This document shows positions 1 through 7,776 of a stretch of 64,000 bases of DNA, piece by piece (position 1 is the first letter of the stretch; every line of letters starts with the position of its first letter). Under the pieces are notes generated by a model, which worked only from the letters and a program-made list of their open reading frames with translations, did not search any database and was not told the DNA's origin. Both the position numbers and the translations under genes were made by a program. This DNA comes from Bradyrhizobium commune (GTDB lineage: Bacteria; Pseudomonadota; Alphaproteobacteria; Rhizobiales; Xanthobacteraceae), in assembly GCF_015624505.1 (NCBI RefSeq), contig NZ_CP061379.1:1612001-1676000 (forward strand), read 5' to 3'.

Positions 1-267
1 GATTTCGATGCACAGCACGCGCGCGCTGTCGCCGTCGACGATCGCCTGCGGCTCGGCGCAGACGATCTGTGGCCGCTCCGGATTTTGCAGGATGTCACGC
101 CAGCTGCCGATCACGGTGGCGCGCCCGACGATCGCCGGCCAGCCCGGATGGATGCAGGAGATGGCGTCGTCATCCGCCCACATCCGTTCCATGCCGGCAA
201 AGTCGCCAGTTGCAAAGGCGGCATAAAAGGCCGCGTTGGCGGCAATGACCTTGCTGTCCTTCGTCAT
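1..267 (-). CDS. NTF2/SnoaL-like protein (C-terminus outside window)
   Basis: This gene reads off the left edge of the window, so only the first 89 codons are visible. The protein begins MTKDSKVIAANAAFYAAF and continues with FATGDFAGMERMWADDD and CIHPGWPAIVG, the helix-helix-strand opening of SnoaL/NTF2-like cone-shaped proteins. The motif of a small aromatic stretch followed by W-A-D-D and H-P-G-W is common in the family used as small hydrolases, isomerases or ligand-binding domains. The reaction cannot be told from the fragment. It lies on the same strand as the LysR gene upstream, about 110 bp away, but a shared transcript is not evident. Confidence 0.75.
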   Translation of the reverse strand, partial: MTKDSKVIAANAAFYAAFATGDFAGMERMWADDDAISCIHPGWPAIVGRATVIGSWRDILQNPERPQIVCAEPQAIVDGDSARVLCIEI

Positions 268-375
268 GCCTCTCGGGTGCGGCAAGGACGCGGAAAAATC
301 AAGCGCGACTTCCGTTCGATTTTAGCCGCAGTGCAGCATCGGCACTGCCGCTGCCCGGCGCGGCGCGATCCTGCA

Positions 376-1314
376 TCAATAACAGGCGGCCATCGCGCCG
401 AGTTTTGGATACAGCCGGTCGATCGCGGCGATCTCGCTCTGCATCTGCGCGATGATCCAGTCGCGGATTTCGGCGGCGATGGGACGCATCGGCCGGTTGC
501 GTGGCGGCAGGAACTCGCAGATGCGCTGCGTGGTGGTGAGTCTGTCGGAGGCCGGCACCAACGCGCCGGTCAGAAGCCAGTGCGAGGCGACCGTCAGCCA
601 GCCGAGCGCGATGCCCTGGCCGAGCAGTGCGGCCTGCACCACGACCGCATAATCGGTGAAGCTCAGCGCCTTGGCCGCGCCGCGGCGGCAGGTGAGCAGC
701 GACGCGTAATCCGCGGCCCAATCGCCCGGCGTCTCGGCGAGGCGGATGATGGTGTTGCCCTCGGCGGGATCGGTCTCGCCGAGATAGCCGGGACTGCACA
801 TCGGCAGCATGACCTCTTTCATGATCAGCGTGCCGCCCGTGGAAGGCTCGTCACGGTCGCGAAAGCGCATGCCGAGATCGACGTTCTCGACCGGCCCGCG
901 CAGCGCGCCGGAGATCAGCTGAAAGCGCAGATCGACCTGCGGAAATTCCCGCTGCAGCTTGTCGATGCGCGGCATCAGCCAATGTGTGGTGAAGGCGGAA
1001 GAGACCGACAGCGTCACCGTCTCGGTGCCCTTGCGGCGTCGCTCGATTTCGACCAGCCCGGTCTCGATGCTGCGAAAGCCTTCGAGCACGCGGCGATAGA
1101 GTAGCTCGCCTTCCTCAGTCAGCACGGCGCGGCCCGCCTTGCGGTCAAACAGGCGTACGCCGAGATGCTCCTCGAACTGGCCGAGCATGCGGCTCACCGC
1201 CGGCTGCGTGACGTTCAGTTCGGCGGCCGCGGCGGTGAAGCTGCCATTGCGCGCCGCTGCGTCGAAGACGAACAGGGCATTACTGGAGGGCAGCATCCGG
1301 CGCAGCTCGGGCAT
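376..1314 (-). CDS. LysR-family transcriptional regulator (GcvA-like)
   Basis: A 312-residue LysR regulator. The N-terminal winged helix-turn-helix is clear (NALFVFDAAARNGSFTAAA and NVTQPAVSRMLGQFEEHLG, about residues 12-58), followed by a linker helix and a periplasmic-binding-like effector domain from about residue 95. The sequence style (SSNALFVFDAAARNGSF, LFDRKAGRAVLTEEGE) is that of the GcvA/AmpR-like branch. It is divergent from the polyamine-type ABC operon at 1478-7433, so it is the likely regulator of that operon and of itself. The intervening region has two inverted repeats (1345-1354 and 1373-1388) that could be its binding sites. The effector is unknown. Confidence 0.9.
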   Translation of the reverse strand: MPELRRMLPSSNALFVFDAAARNGSFTAAAAELNVTQPAVSRMLGQFEEHLGVRLFDRKAGRAVLTEEGELLYRRVLEGFRSIETGLVEIERRRKGTETVTLSVSSAFTTHWLMPRIDKLQREFPQVDLRFQLISGALRGPVENVDLGMRFRDRDEPSTGGTLIMKEVMLPMCSPGYLGETDPAEGNTIIRLAETPGDWAADYASLLTCRRGAAKALSFTDYAVVVQAALLGQGIALGWLTVASHWLLTGALVPASDRLTTTQRICEFLPPRNRPMRPIAAEIRDWIIAQMQSEIAAIDRLYPKLGAMAACY

Positions 1315-1344
1315 AACGCCATGTTATGAGGCCGGTGAGAATTT

Positions 1345-1388
1345 GGCAATTGCCGAGTTTTGCCGGTTCTGTTGTCATTGACATGACA
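1345..1388. promoter_or_regulatory. Two inverted repeats between divergent LysR and ABC operon
   Basis: GGCAATTGCC (1345-1354) is a perfect 10-bp palindrome, and TGTCAT-N4-ATGACA (1373-1388) is a perfect 6-bp-armed inverted repeat. Both lie 31-74 bp upstream of the LysR start codon and upstream of the ABC leader. Their placement fits LysR recognition and activation sites, but no -35/-10 pair could be assigned with confidence. Assignment to this regulator is inference. Confidence 0.4.
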
Positions 1389-1390
1389 GC

Positions 1391-1503
1391 TTAAAGACAG
1401 GGCCTCTGAGCGAAGATTTTGGTGCGGCGCACGCTTCAAGCGTGAGTGCTCCAAGACCCTGTCTATAAAGCAGGCTTATGGCGCGCAGTGAGGCACGCCA
1501 TAA
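1391..1503 (+). promoter_or_regulatory. Structured 5' leader of the ABC operon
   Basis: The leader contains nested complementary segments. An outer stem pairs 1391-1402 with 1457-1468 (12 bp with one mismatch). Inside it, TTGG 1419-1422 can pair with CCAA 1451-1454, and CACGCTT (1430-1436) pairs perfectly with AAGCGTG (1438-1444) around a single central base. A separate 8-bp perfect stem, TTATGGCG (1476-1483) with CGCCATAA (1496-1503), has a 12-nt loop and contains the first possible ATG at 1478. No known riboswitch class was recognised. The density of perfect arms in about 110 nt is more than expected by chance, but a function is inference. Confidence 0.4.
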
Positions 1504-2608
1504 CAGGGTATGGCGAGGACGATCGTTGGACAAACGAGCGGAAAGCGTCGAGATCAGGTCTGCGAGCAAAGCCTATGGCGCGGTTCGCGCCCTCGACGAC
1601 GTGTCCCTCAATGTTAGCGCCGGTGAGTTCGTCTCGCTGCTCGGCCCCTCCGGTTCCGGCAAGACCACGCTGCTCGGCATCCTCGGCGGCTTCATCCTGC
1701 CGACGTCGGGCACAATCCTCTTCGGCGGTCGCGACGTCACCTATATGCCGCCGCACAAGCGCGACATCGGCGTCGTGTTCCAGAACTACGCGCTGTTCCC
1801 GCATATGAGCGTCGGCGAGAACGTCGCCTTTCCCTTGCGCGCGCGCCAACTGCCGAAAGCGACCTGGCCCGACAAGGTACGCGCGGCGCTCGCGATGGTC
1901 GGTCTTGCCGGCTACGAGGCGCGCGGCATCGCCCAGCTCTCCGGCGGCCAACGTCAGCGCGTGGCGCTGGCGCGCGCCATGATCTTTGAGCCGCGCCTGA
2001 TCCTGATGGACGAGCCGCTCTCCGCGCTCGACAAGCAGCTCCGCGAATCCATGCAGATCGAGCTGCGCGCGCTGCACCGGCGGATCCGCGCCACCATCAT
2101 CTACGTCACCCATGACCAGCGCGAGGCGCTGACCATGAGCGACCGCGTCGCCGTGATGAGGGACGGTCGCCTGATCCAGATCGACGAACCCGCGCGCCTG
2201 CACAACCATCCCGCCGATTCCTTCGTCGCGAGCTTTATCGGCGAGGCGACGCTGCTGCCAGTGCGCCGCGTCGATACGTCCAGTGTGACGCTCGGCAACG
2301 CGCTGCTGCGCAGCGCCCGCGCCATTCCCGACGGCGATGCCCTGATGCTCGCGGTTCACAGCGAAAAGCTCCTGATCGACGACGGCGCGCAGGATACCGC
2401 CTGCAACCGGCTGACCGGGACCGTCACCGACATCGTCTACCAGGGCGAGAGCCTGCGCATCTTCCTCGCGCTCGCCGACGGCCTTGCGCTCAGCCTGCGC
2501 CAGCCGAGCTACCACCAGGCCTATAGCCGCATTCCGCCGCTCGGCGGCAGTCTCACCGTGACCCTTCACCCCGAGGACACCATCGTCGTCCCCAGGGTGG
2601 GGGACTGA
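1478..2608 (+). CDS. ABC transporter ATP-binding protein, spermidine/putrescine (PotA) type
   Basis: The ATPase energises the importer formed with the binding protein at 4714 and permeases at 5782 and 6648. Walker A is GPSGSGKTT (about residues 56-64), the Q-loop is VVFQNYALFPHM, the signature is LSGGQRQRVALARA and Walker B is LILMDEPLSALD; a TOBE-type domain follows in the last 130 residues, as in PotA/FbpC/CysA proteins. The 376-residue length from ATG 1478 is normal for the family, but the first 16 residues look non-native. A TTG at 1526 with GCGAGGA upstream gives LDKRAESVEIRSASKAYG, a typical start, and avoids the hairpin covering 1478. I therefore suspect 1526 is the real start. Confidence 0.93.
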   Translation: MARSEARHNRVWRGRSLDKRAESVEIRSASKAYGAVRALDDVSLNVSAGEFVSLLGPSGSGKTTLLGILGGFILPTSGTILFGGRDVTYMPPHKRDIGVVFQNYALFPHMSVGENVAFPLRARQLPKATWPDKVRAALAMVGLAGYEARGIAQLSGGQRQRVALARAMIFEPRLILMDEPLSALDKQLRESMQIELRALHRRIRATIIYVTHDQREALTMSDRVAVMRDGRLIQIDEPARLHNHPADSFVASFIGEATLLPVRRVDTSSVTLGNALLRSARAIPDGDALMLAVHSEKLLIDDGAQDTACNRLTGTVTDIVYQGESLRIFLALADGLALSLRQPSYHQAYSRIPPLGGSLTVTLHPEDTIVVPRVGD

Positions 2609-2644
2609 ACTCAAGCCCAGTCCAACCCGAGAGAAGAAACTGAT

Positions 2645-3361
2645 ATGTCGACCCAAGCCGCGTTCAGCAATTTCAAGGTCCTCACCTTCGACGTCGTCGG
2701 CACCTTGATCGATTTCGAGACCGGCGTGCTCTCCGCGGTGCGCAGGATCTCCGGCAAGACGCCGGCCCAGCTTAGCGACGACAAGATTTTTGAGTCCTAC
2801 AAGCGCGGCCGTGACAAGCATCATGAGCGTTCGAGCGAAGTGATGTTTGACGTTTATCGCTATCTCGCCACCGAGCTTGGGTTGCCGGCTGATGACGACT
2901 CCTGCGACGTGTTCCAGCTCGCCGTGCTGCGCTGGGGGCCGTTCTCGGACTCGGTCGAAGCGCTCAAGCGCCTGCGCACGAAGTTCCGGCTGGTGGCGAT
3001 GACCAATGCCGACCGCGTCGCGCTGTCCTGCTATGCGCACGCGCTCGGCAATCCCTTTGACGACACCGTCTGCGCCGACGACACCGGCGTGGCAAAGCCG
3101 AACCCTGAATTCTTTGCCTACAACAGGGGTCGCCAGTCGGCGTTCGGCTACAAGCAGTCCGACATCCTCCACGTTGCGCAGAGCCAGTACCACGACATCG
3201 GGATTGCGCGGAAGCTCGGCTACAAGGTGTGCTGGATCGAGCGCCGCCAGGGTATCGCCGGTTTCGGCGGCACGCCGGCGGTGGAGACGCTGACCAAGCC
3301 GGACTTCCATTTCCCGACGCTGAAGGCGCTCGCCGACGCCGCCATCGGCCCGGCGGCATAA
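2645..3361 (+). CDS. HAD-superfamily hydrolase, haloacid dehalogenase type II-like
   Basis: A 238-residue HAD protein. Motif I is LTFDVVGTLID with the nucleophilic Asp; the usual second Asp of phosphatases is Val, as in L-2-haloacid dehalogenases (FDAYGTL type). Motif II is VAMTNAD, the motif III Lys lies in VAKPNPEFF, and motif IV is degenerate (HVAQSQYHDIGIARKLG) instead of the common GDxxxxD. A good RBS (GAGAGAAG) precedes ATG 2645. It sits between the ABC ATPase and an FAD amine/amino-acid oxidase, so it probably acts on the imported compound or a product of it. Dehalogenation is one possibility; the natural substrate is unknown. Confidence 0.85.
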   Translation: MSTQAAFSNFKVLTFDVVGTLIDFETGVLSAVRRISGKTPAQLSDDKIFESYKRGRDKHHERSSEVMFDVYRYLATELGLPADDDSCDVFQLAVLRWGPFSDSVEALKRLRTKFRLVAMTNADRVALSCYAHALGNPFDDTVCADDTGVAKPNPEFFAYNRGRQSAFGYKQSDILHVAQSQYHDIGIARKLGYKVCWIERRQGIAGFGGTPAVETLTKPDFHFPTLKALADAAIGPAA

Positions 3362-3365
3362 ATCC

Positions 3366-4685
3366 GTGAGCGCGGAGATGACACGGGACTGGAGCGCGCG
3401 GCCATCGGCCAATTCGCTGTGGGAAGCCACGGCGGAGCCCGCGCGCGCGTTTCCGGTCCTGTCGGGTGAGCATCAGGCGGATGTGGTGATCATCGGCGCC
3501 GGCTTTACCGGGCTATCGGCGGCGCACCACATCGCCAAGAGCGGTCTGTCGTCGGTCGTGTTGGAGGCCAATCGTCCCGGCTGGGGCGCGAGCGGCCGCA
3601 ATGGCGGCGTGATCACCGCAAAGTTCCGCCTCTCGTTCCGCGAGGTCGATGCCGTGCATGGCCGCGCCATGGCAAAGCGCATGTACGAGATCGCGCATGA
3701 ATCGACCGACATGGTCGAAGAGCTGGTCTCTGAATTCGGCATCACCAGCGCGAACCTGACGCGCACCGGTCAGGTCAAGGCGGCGCATAACGAGACGACG
3801 CTGAAGGCCGCGATCGACGAAGCCAACTGGATGACGCGCGAGATGGGCGATGCAGAGGTCCGCGTCCTCGACAAGCACGGCGTGCGCGACGAGACCGGCT
3901 CCGACATTTTTGTGGGCGGCGTGCTCAATCCCGGCTCCGGCGGCATTCATCCCTTGAACTATTTGCGCGGCCTCGCCGACGGGGTGGCCCGCCGCGGTGT
4001 CCCGATTTTCCAGGAGTCGCCGGTCGTCAAACTTCGGCGCGAGCAGGACGGCATCGTTGCCGAGACGCCGCAAGGCGCGGTACGGGCGAAGCAGGCGATT
4101 ATCGCCACCAACAGCTACTCCGATCTGACCGGCGCGACCGCGCAGCTGCAACGCACGCTGATCCCGTTCCGCAGCGCCATCATCGCGACCGAGAAGCTGC
4201 CGCGTAATCTCGCCGGCAAGCTGATGCCGACGGGGCGCACCTACACCGAGACCAAGCGCATGATGCGCTGGTTCCGCATGGTCGACAACCGCGTGATCTT
4301 TGGCGGTCGGGGTGCCTTCGGCAAGCAAGATTCAGAGTTGGCGTTTGATGCGTTGCGCAAGGCGATGGTCGGCATCTTTTCCGATCTCGCCGATCTGCCG
4401 CTCGCCTACAGGTGGTCGGGCCTGGTCGGCATGACGCTGGATTCGGTGCCGCATATCGGCCGGCTCGACGACCGTACGCTGTTCTCGATGGGCTACAACG
4501 GCGCGGGCGTCGCGATGTCGAGCCTGATGGGCCGCTATCTCGCCGCCTTCGTTCGCGGCGAGACGCCCGATGTCGGCCTGCTCGACGCGCGGCGCATGAA
4601 ATCGATTCCGTTCTATCCGTTGCGCGAGCCCGCCGTGCGCATGGTCGCCGGCTGGTACCAGTTTCTGGATGCGATCGGACAGTGA
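3366..4685 (+). CDS. FAD-dependent oxidoreductase, DAO family (gamma-glutamylputrescine oxidase-like)
   Basis: A 439-residue DAO-family flavoprotein. The dinucleotide-binding motif is VVIIGAGFTGLSAAHH (about residues 39-54) followed by the second motif GWGASGRNGG, which is characteristic of PuuB/OrdL-like oxidases. A C-terminal GYNGAGVAMSSLMGR completes the FAD fold. GTG at 3366 starts 4 bp after the preceding stop; ATG at 3378 is an alternative with GGAG just upstream. Together with a putrescine-type transporter this suggests oxidation of an imported amine or amino acid. A more specific substrate cannot be read from the sequence. Confidence 0.88.
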   Translation: MSAEMTRDWSARPSANSLWEATAEPARAFPVLSGEHQADVVIIGAGFTGLSAAHHIAKSGLSSVVLEANRPGWGASGRNGGVITAKFRLSFREVDAVHGRAMAKRMYEIAHESTDMVEELVSEFGITSANLTRTGQVKAAHNETTLKAAIDEANWMTREMGDAEVRVLDKHGVRDETGSDIFVGGVLNPGSGGIHPLNYLRGLADGVARRGVPIFQESPVVKLRREQDGIVAETPQGAVRAKQAIIATNSYSDLTGATAQLQRTLIPFRSAIIATEKLPRNLAGKLMPTGRTYTETKRMMRWFRMVDNRVIFGGRGAFGKQDSELAFDALRKAMVGIFSDLADLPLAYRWSGLVGMTLDSVPHIGRLDDRTLFSMGYNGAGVAMSSLMGRYLAAFVRGETPDVGLLDARRMKSIPFYPLREPAVRMVAGWYQFLDAIGQ

Positions 4686-4713
4686 GATTTTGTTTGTGAC
4701 AGAGGAGGCGAGG

Positions 4714-5769
4714 ATGACGATGAGACAGCACTTTGGCTACGCCCTGTTGGGCGCTTCGCTCGGCGCGATCGGGTTGGCTGGCACCGCGGCCAGCGCCGCC
4801 GAGCAGATCACTTTCGTCTCGCAGGGCGGCGCCTATCAGCAGGCGCAGACGGTGGCGATCCTCGATCCCTCCGCCAAGAAGCTCGGCATCACCATCAACC
4901 AGGATTCCATTCCCGACGCCTGGCCGGCGATCAAGACGCAAGTCGGCAGCGGCAAGCCGATCTGGGATGTCGTCGACACTCCGACCGGCTATTGCCTGCG
5001 CGGCGGCGAGCAGGGGCTGATCGAAAAACTCGACTTCTCGAAGATCCCGAACGCGGCGGCGATGCCGGAGTCCTATCGCAGTCCTTACTCGGTGTCGTAC
5101 GAGTTCTATTCCAGCGTGCTCGCTTACAGCCAGAAGACGTTTCCGAAGGACGCACCGAACAGCTGGGTCGATTTCTGGGACGTCAAGAAATTCCCCGGCC
5201 GCCGCGCGCTGCGCAATCACCCCATCGCCACGCTCGAGGCCGCGCTGATGGCCGACGGCGTCGCGCCCGACAAACTCTATCCGCTCGATGTCGACCGCGC
5301 CTTCAAGAAGCTCGAAGAGATCAAGCCGAGCATCACGGTGTGGTGGACCTCGGGCGCACAGTCGGCGCAGCTGCTCAACGACGGCGAGGTCGACATGGAG
5401 ATGGCCTGGAACGGCCGCGTCAGCGCGGTCGCGAAGGAAGGCGCCAAGGTCGCCTTCACCTACAACCAGGGCATCTTGCAGAGCACCTCGCTCTGCATCC
5501 TCAAGGGCGCGCCGAATCTCGACACCGCCGTGAAGTTCCTCAACGAGGCCGTCGATCCCGTGCACCAGGCCAATCTGCCGCTCAACATCGACTACGGCCC
5601 GGGCAACCCGAATGCGTTCCAGACCAACGTGATCAAGCCCGAGCGCGCCGCGCAATTGCCGAGCGAGCCCGCGAACGCATCGAAGCAGGCGCTGATGTCC
5701 TACGCCTGGTGGTCCTCGCCTGCGGGAGAGGCCGCCGAGAAGCGCTGGGCCTCATTCATGCAGAAGTAA
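4714..5769 (+). CDS. ABC transporter substrate-binding protein, polyamine type (PotD/PotF-like)
   Basis: The periplasmic receptor of the first ABC system, 351 residues. The start is ATG 4714, set by a strong AGGAGGCGAGG just upstream; an in-frame ATG lies at 4720. A Sec signal peptide (hydrophobic core ALLGASLGAIGLAGTAASA, cleavage near AASA-AEQ) is followed by ITFVSQGGAYQQAQTVAILDPS, the usual opening of family 1 polyamine-type receptors, with later FDVKKFPGRRAL-like and WNGRVSAVAKEGA segments typical of PotD-like proteins. The ligand is unknown; the Asp residues that bind amine groups in PotD could not be aligned by eye. Confidence 0.9.
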   Translation: MTMRQHFGYALLGASLGAIGLAGTAASAAEQITFVSQGGAYQQAQTVAILDPSAKKLGITINQDSIPDAWPAIKTQVGSGKPIWDVVDTPTGYCLRGGEQGLIEKLDFSKIPNAAAMPESYRSPYSVSYEFYSSVLAYSQKTFPKDAPNSWVDFWDVKKFPGRRALRNHPIATLEAALMADGVAPDKLYPLDVDRAFKKLEEIKPSITVWWTSGAQSAQLLNDGEVDMEMAWNGRVSAVAKEGAKVAFTYNQGILQSTSLCILKGAPNLDTAVKFLNEAVDPVHQANLPLNIDYGPGNPNAFQTNVIKPERAAQLPSEPANASKQALMSYAWWSSPAGEAAEKRWASFMQK

Positions 5770-5781
5770 GCGAGGCGAGCC

Positions 5782-6651
5782 TTGGCAACATCCGTGCCAG
5801 ATCCGTCCCAAAAGCATCAGCGCCGTGAGCACGGGCTGATGCTGGCATTGGTGTCGCCGGCGCTGCTGGTGATCCTGGCTCTGATCGTGCTGCCGGTCGG
5901 CTGGCTGGCCTGGCAGTCGATCTATCATGACGGTTTCACGCTGGAGAACTACCGCCGCGTCTTCACCGAGGACATCTACTGGCGCAGCTTTGCGCTGACC
6001 TTCGAGATCAGCCTCGCGGTCACCTTGATCGCGCTGCTGCTCGGCTATCCCGTGGCCTATCTCGCCAACGCGTTGCCGAAGGGGTGGAGCATCCTGATCC
6101 TGGCGCTGGTCGTGCTGCCGTTCTGGACCAGCGTTCTCGTTCGTGCCTATGCCTGGCTGGCGCTGCTCCAGCGCACCGGCGTGATCAACCAGCTGCTGCG
6201 GTATCTCGAATTGATCTCCGAGCCGCTGGCGCTGGTCCACAACACGTTCGGTACGGTGGTGGCGACCGTGCACATCCTGCTGCCGTTCATGGTGCTGCCG
6301 CTCTACGCCACCATGCAGAAGATCCCCGGCGACCTGATGCAGGCCGGCGCGAGCTTGGGGGCGAGCCCCTCGCTGACGTTCTGCCGTGTGTTCCTGCCGC
6401 TGTCGCTGCCGGGCGTGCTCGCGGGCTGCACCATGGTGTTCGTGCTCTGCCTCGGCTTCTACATCACGCCAGAGCTGCTCGGCGGCGGGCGCACGGTGAT
6501 GGTGTCGATGCTGGTGAGCCGCAACGTCGAGCTCTACAACCAGTTTGGCGCGGCGAGCGCGGTCGCGGTCGTGCTTCTCCTCGGCGTGCTCCTGATCTTC
6601 TTCGCCGTCAGCCGCTTCATTTCGCTCGAACGCGTGTTGGGGCAGAAATGA
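5782..6651 (+). CDS. ABC transporter permease, PotB type
   Basis: A 289-residue inner-membrane permease with about six transmembrane helices. The cytoplasmic EAA-type loop is DLMQAGASLGASPSLTF followed by RVFLPLSLPGV. The start is TTG 5782, 12 bp after the binding-protein stop and preceded by a purine-rich GCGAGGCGAG. The gene overlaps the next permease by ATGA. It is the first of the two channel subunits of the importer with 1478 and 4714. Confidence 0.92.
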   Translation: MATSVPDPSQKHQRREHGLMLALVSPALLVILALIVLPVGWLAWQSIYHDGFTLENYRRVFTEDIYWRSFALTFEISLAVTLIALLLGYPVAYLANALPKGWSILILALVVLPFWTSVLVRAYAWLALLQRTGVINQLLRYLELISEPLALVHNTFGTVVATVHILLPFMVLPLYATMQKIPGDLMQAGASLGASPSLTFCRVFLPLSLPGVLAGCTMVFVLCLGFYITPELLGGGRTVMVSMLVSRNVELYNQFGAASAVAVVLLLGVLLIFFAVSRFISLERVLGQK

Positions 6652-7433
6652 CGCGCATCTCGCCCGCCCGGATCGCTCTCTATGTGATCAGCGCGCTGGT
6701 GCTGATCTATCTGATCCTTCCCGTGCTGATCATCGCGCCGATCTCGTTCTCCAGCGCACGCTTCCTGACCTTCCCGCCGCCGTCCTTCTCGCTGCGCTGG
6801 TACCAGCAATATTTCTCAAATCCGGCCTGGATGCAGGCGACGCGGGTGACGCTGACGGTGGCGCTGCTGACCGTCGTGATCGCGACGCCGCTCGGCGTTG
6901 CCGCCGCCTACGCCATCAGCCAGTCGAAGCTGCGCATCATGCGCGTCATTCACATGGCGCTGCTGTTGCCGCTGGTGGTGCCGATCATCATCACCGCGGT
7001 CGGCATCTTCTTCGTCTACGCAAAAGTCGGTCTGGTTGCGACCCTGCCGGGCCTCGTGCTGGCGAATGTGATGCTGGGATTGCCCTACGTCGTCATCTCC
7101 GTTCTCGCAGGCATGCAGAGCTTCGACCCCGCTCAGGAGATGGTGGCGCGCAGCCTCGGCATGAACCGCCTGCGCAGCTTCTTCGCGGTGACCTTGCCGC
7201 AGATCAAGTCGAGCGTGGTCGCGGGCGGCATCTTCGCCTTCATCTCGGCGATGGACGAGACCATCGTCGCGCTGTTCATCTCCGGCGGTCAGTATCAGCC
7301 GCTGACCAAGCGCATGTTCACCGCGCTGCGCGACGAGATCGACCCGACAATAGCGGCGATCTCGACGCTGATGACGGCGGCGTCGTTCCTGCTGGTGCTC
7401 GCGGCGAGCGCGCGGCAGAAGAAGCCTGGGTGA
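6648..7433 (+). CDS. ABC transporter permease, PotC type
   Basis: A 261-residue inner-membrane permease. ATG 6648 overlaps the preceding TGA (ATGA), indicating translational coupling. Six hydrophobic segments are visible, and the EAA-type loop is EMVARSLGMNRLRSFFAVTLPQ. It completes the ABC importer and is the last gene of the operon; the following 340 bp contain no gene. Confidence 0.92.
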   Translation: MTRISPARIALYVISALVLIYLILPVLIIAPISFSSARFLTFPPPSFSLRWYQQYFSNPAWMQATRVTLTVALLTVVIATPLGVAAAYAISQSKLRIMRVIHMALLLPLVVPIIITAVGIFFVYAKVGLVATLPGLVLANVMLGLPYVVISVLAGMQSFDPAQEMVARSLGMNRLRSFFAVTLPQIKSSVVAGGIFAFISAMDETIVALFISGGQYQPLTKRMFTALRDEIDPTIAAISTLMTAASFLLVLAASARQKKPG

Positions 7434-7776
7434 GGGCGGTCCAAACAAAAATGTCGAAAACAACCCCATGCACAGTAGAATGGCGGTAGCTGGCAGGATG
7501 CGTCGCGGGGACCGCGATCCGTTGACTCGTCGGGCAAAACAGGCAGATAAAGGTATCGTCGCGCGGACTGGGTATGTCCTCCGTCGCAATCTTGAAACAG
7601 TTGTGCAGATGCCGCCCCAACGTCGTCCCGGCGAAGGCCGGGACCCATAACCACAGGGCGGGGTTTGGCGAAGACTGGTCGTTCGGTACTGCGATCGATC
7701 TCCACCGATAGATCTCGCGGTATGGGTCCCGGCCTTCGCCGGGACGACGGCGAATGTTTGGCGCGCAGTCGCCGCC
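7434..7776. other. Gene-free interval between ABC operon and TetR gene
   Basis: About 340 bp without a credible gene; short reading frames here are Arg/Pro-rich and lack RBS. The left half (about 7440-7560) has an irregular base composition compared with its neighbours and resembles a dispersed intergenic repeat I associate with Bradyrhizobium genomes, which I cannot verify here. The right half holds the inverted repeat described separately. Confidence 0.5.
7621..7749. repeat. 29-bp perfect inverted repeat, REP-like
   Basis: Positions 7621-7649 and 7721-7749 are perfect reverse complements (29/29). Each arm itself contains a small palindrome, CCCGGC-GAAG-GCCGGG, and the arms are separated by 71 bp. 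This is the architecture of paired REP/BIME-type elements rather than of an insertion sequence, as there is no internal reading frame. It could also act as a bidirectional terminator between the ABC operon and the convergent TetR gene. Confidence 0.85.

Noticed and set aside
328..348. Hairpin GCAGTGC / GCACTGC
   Set aside because: The stem is only 7 bp and lacks a T tract on either strand; it is too weak to call as a terminator.
1463..3430. 655-residue open frame on the minus strand
   Set aside because: It lies opposite the ABC ATPase and HAD genes, is rich in Arg, His, Gly and Glu, and has no recognised domain; it is an antisense shadow of GC-rich codons.
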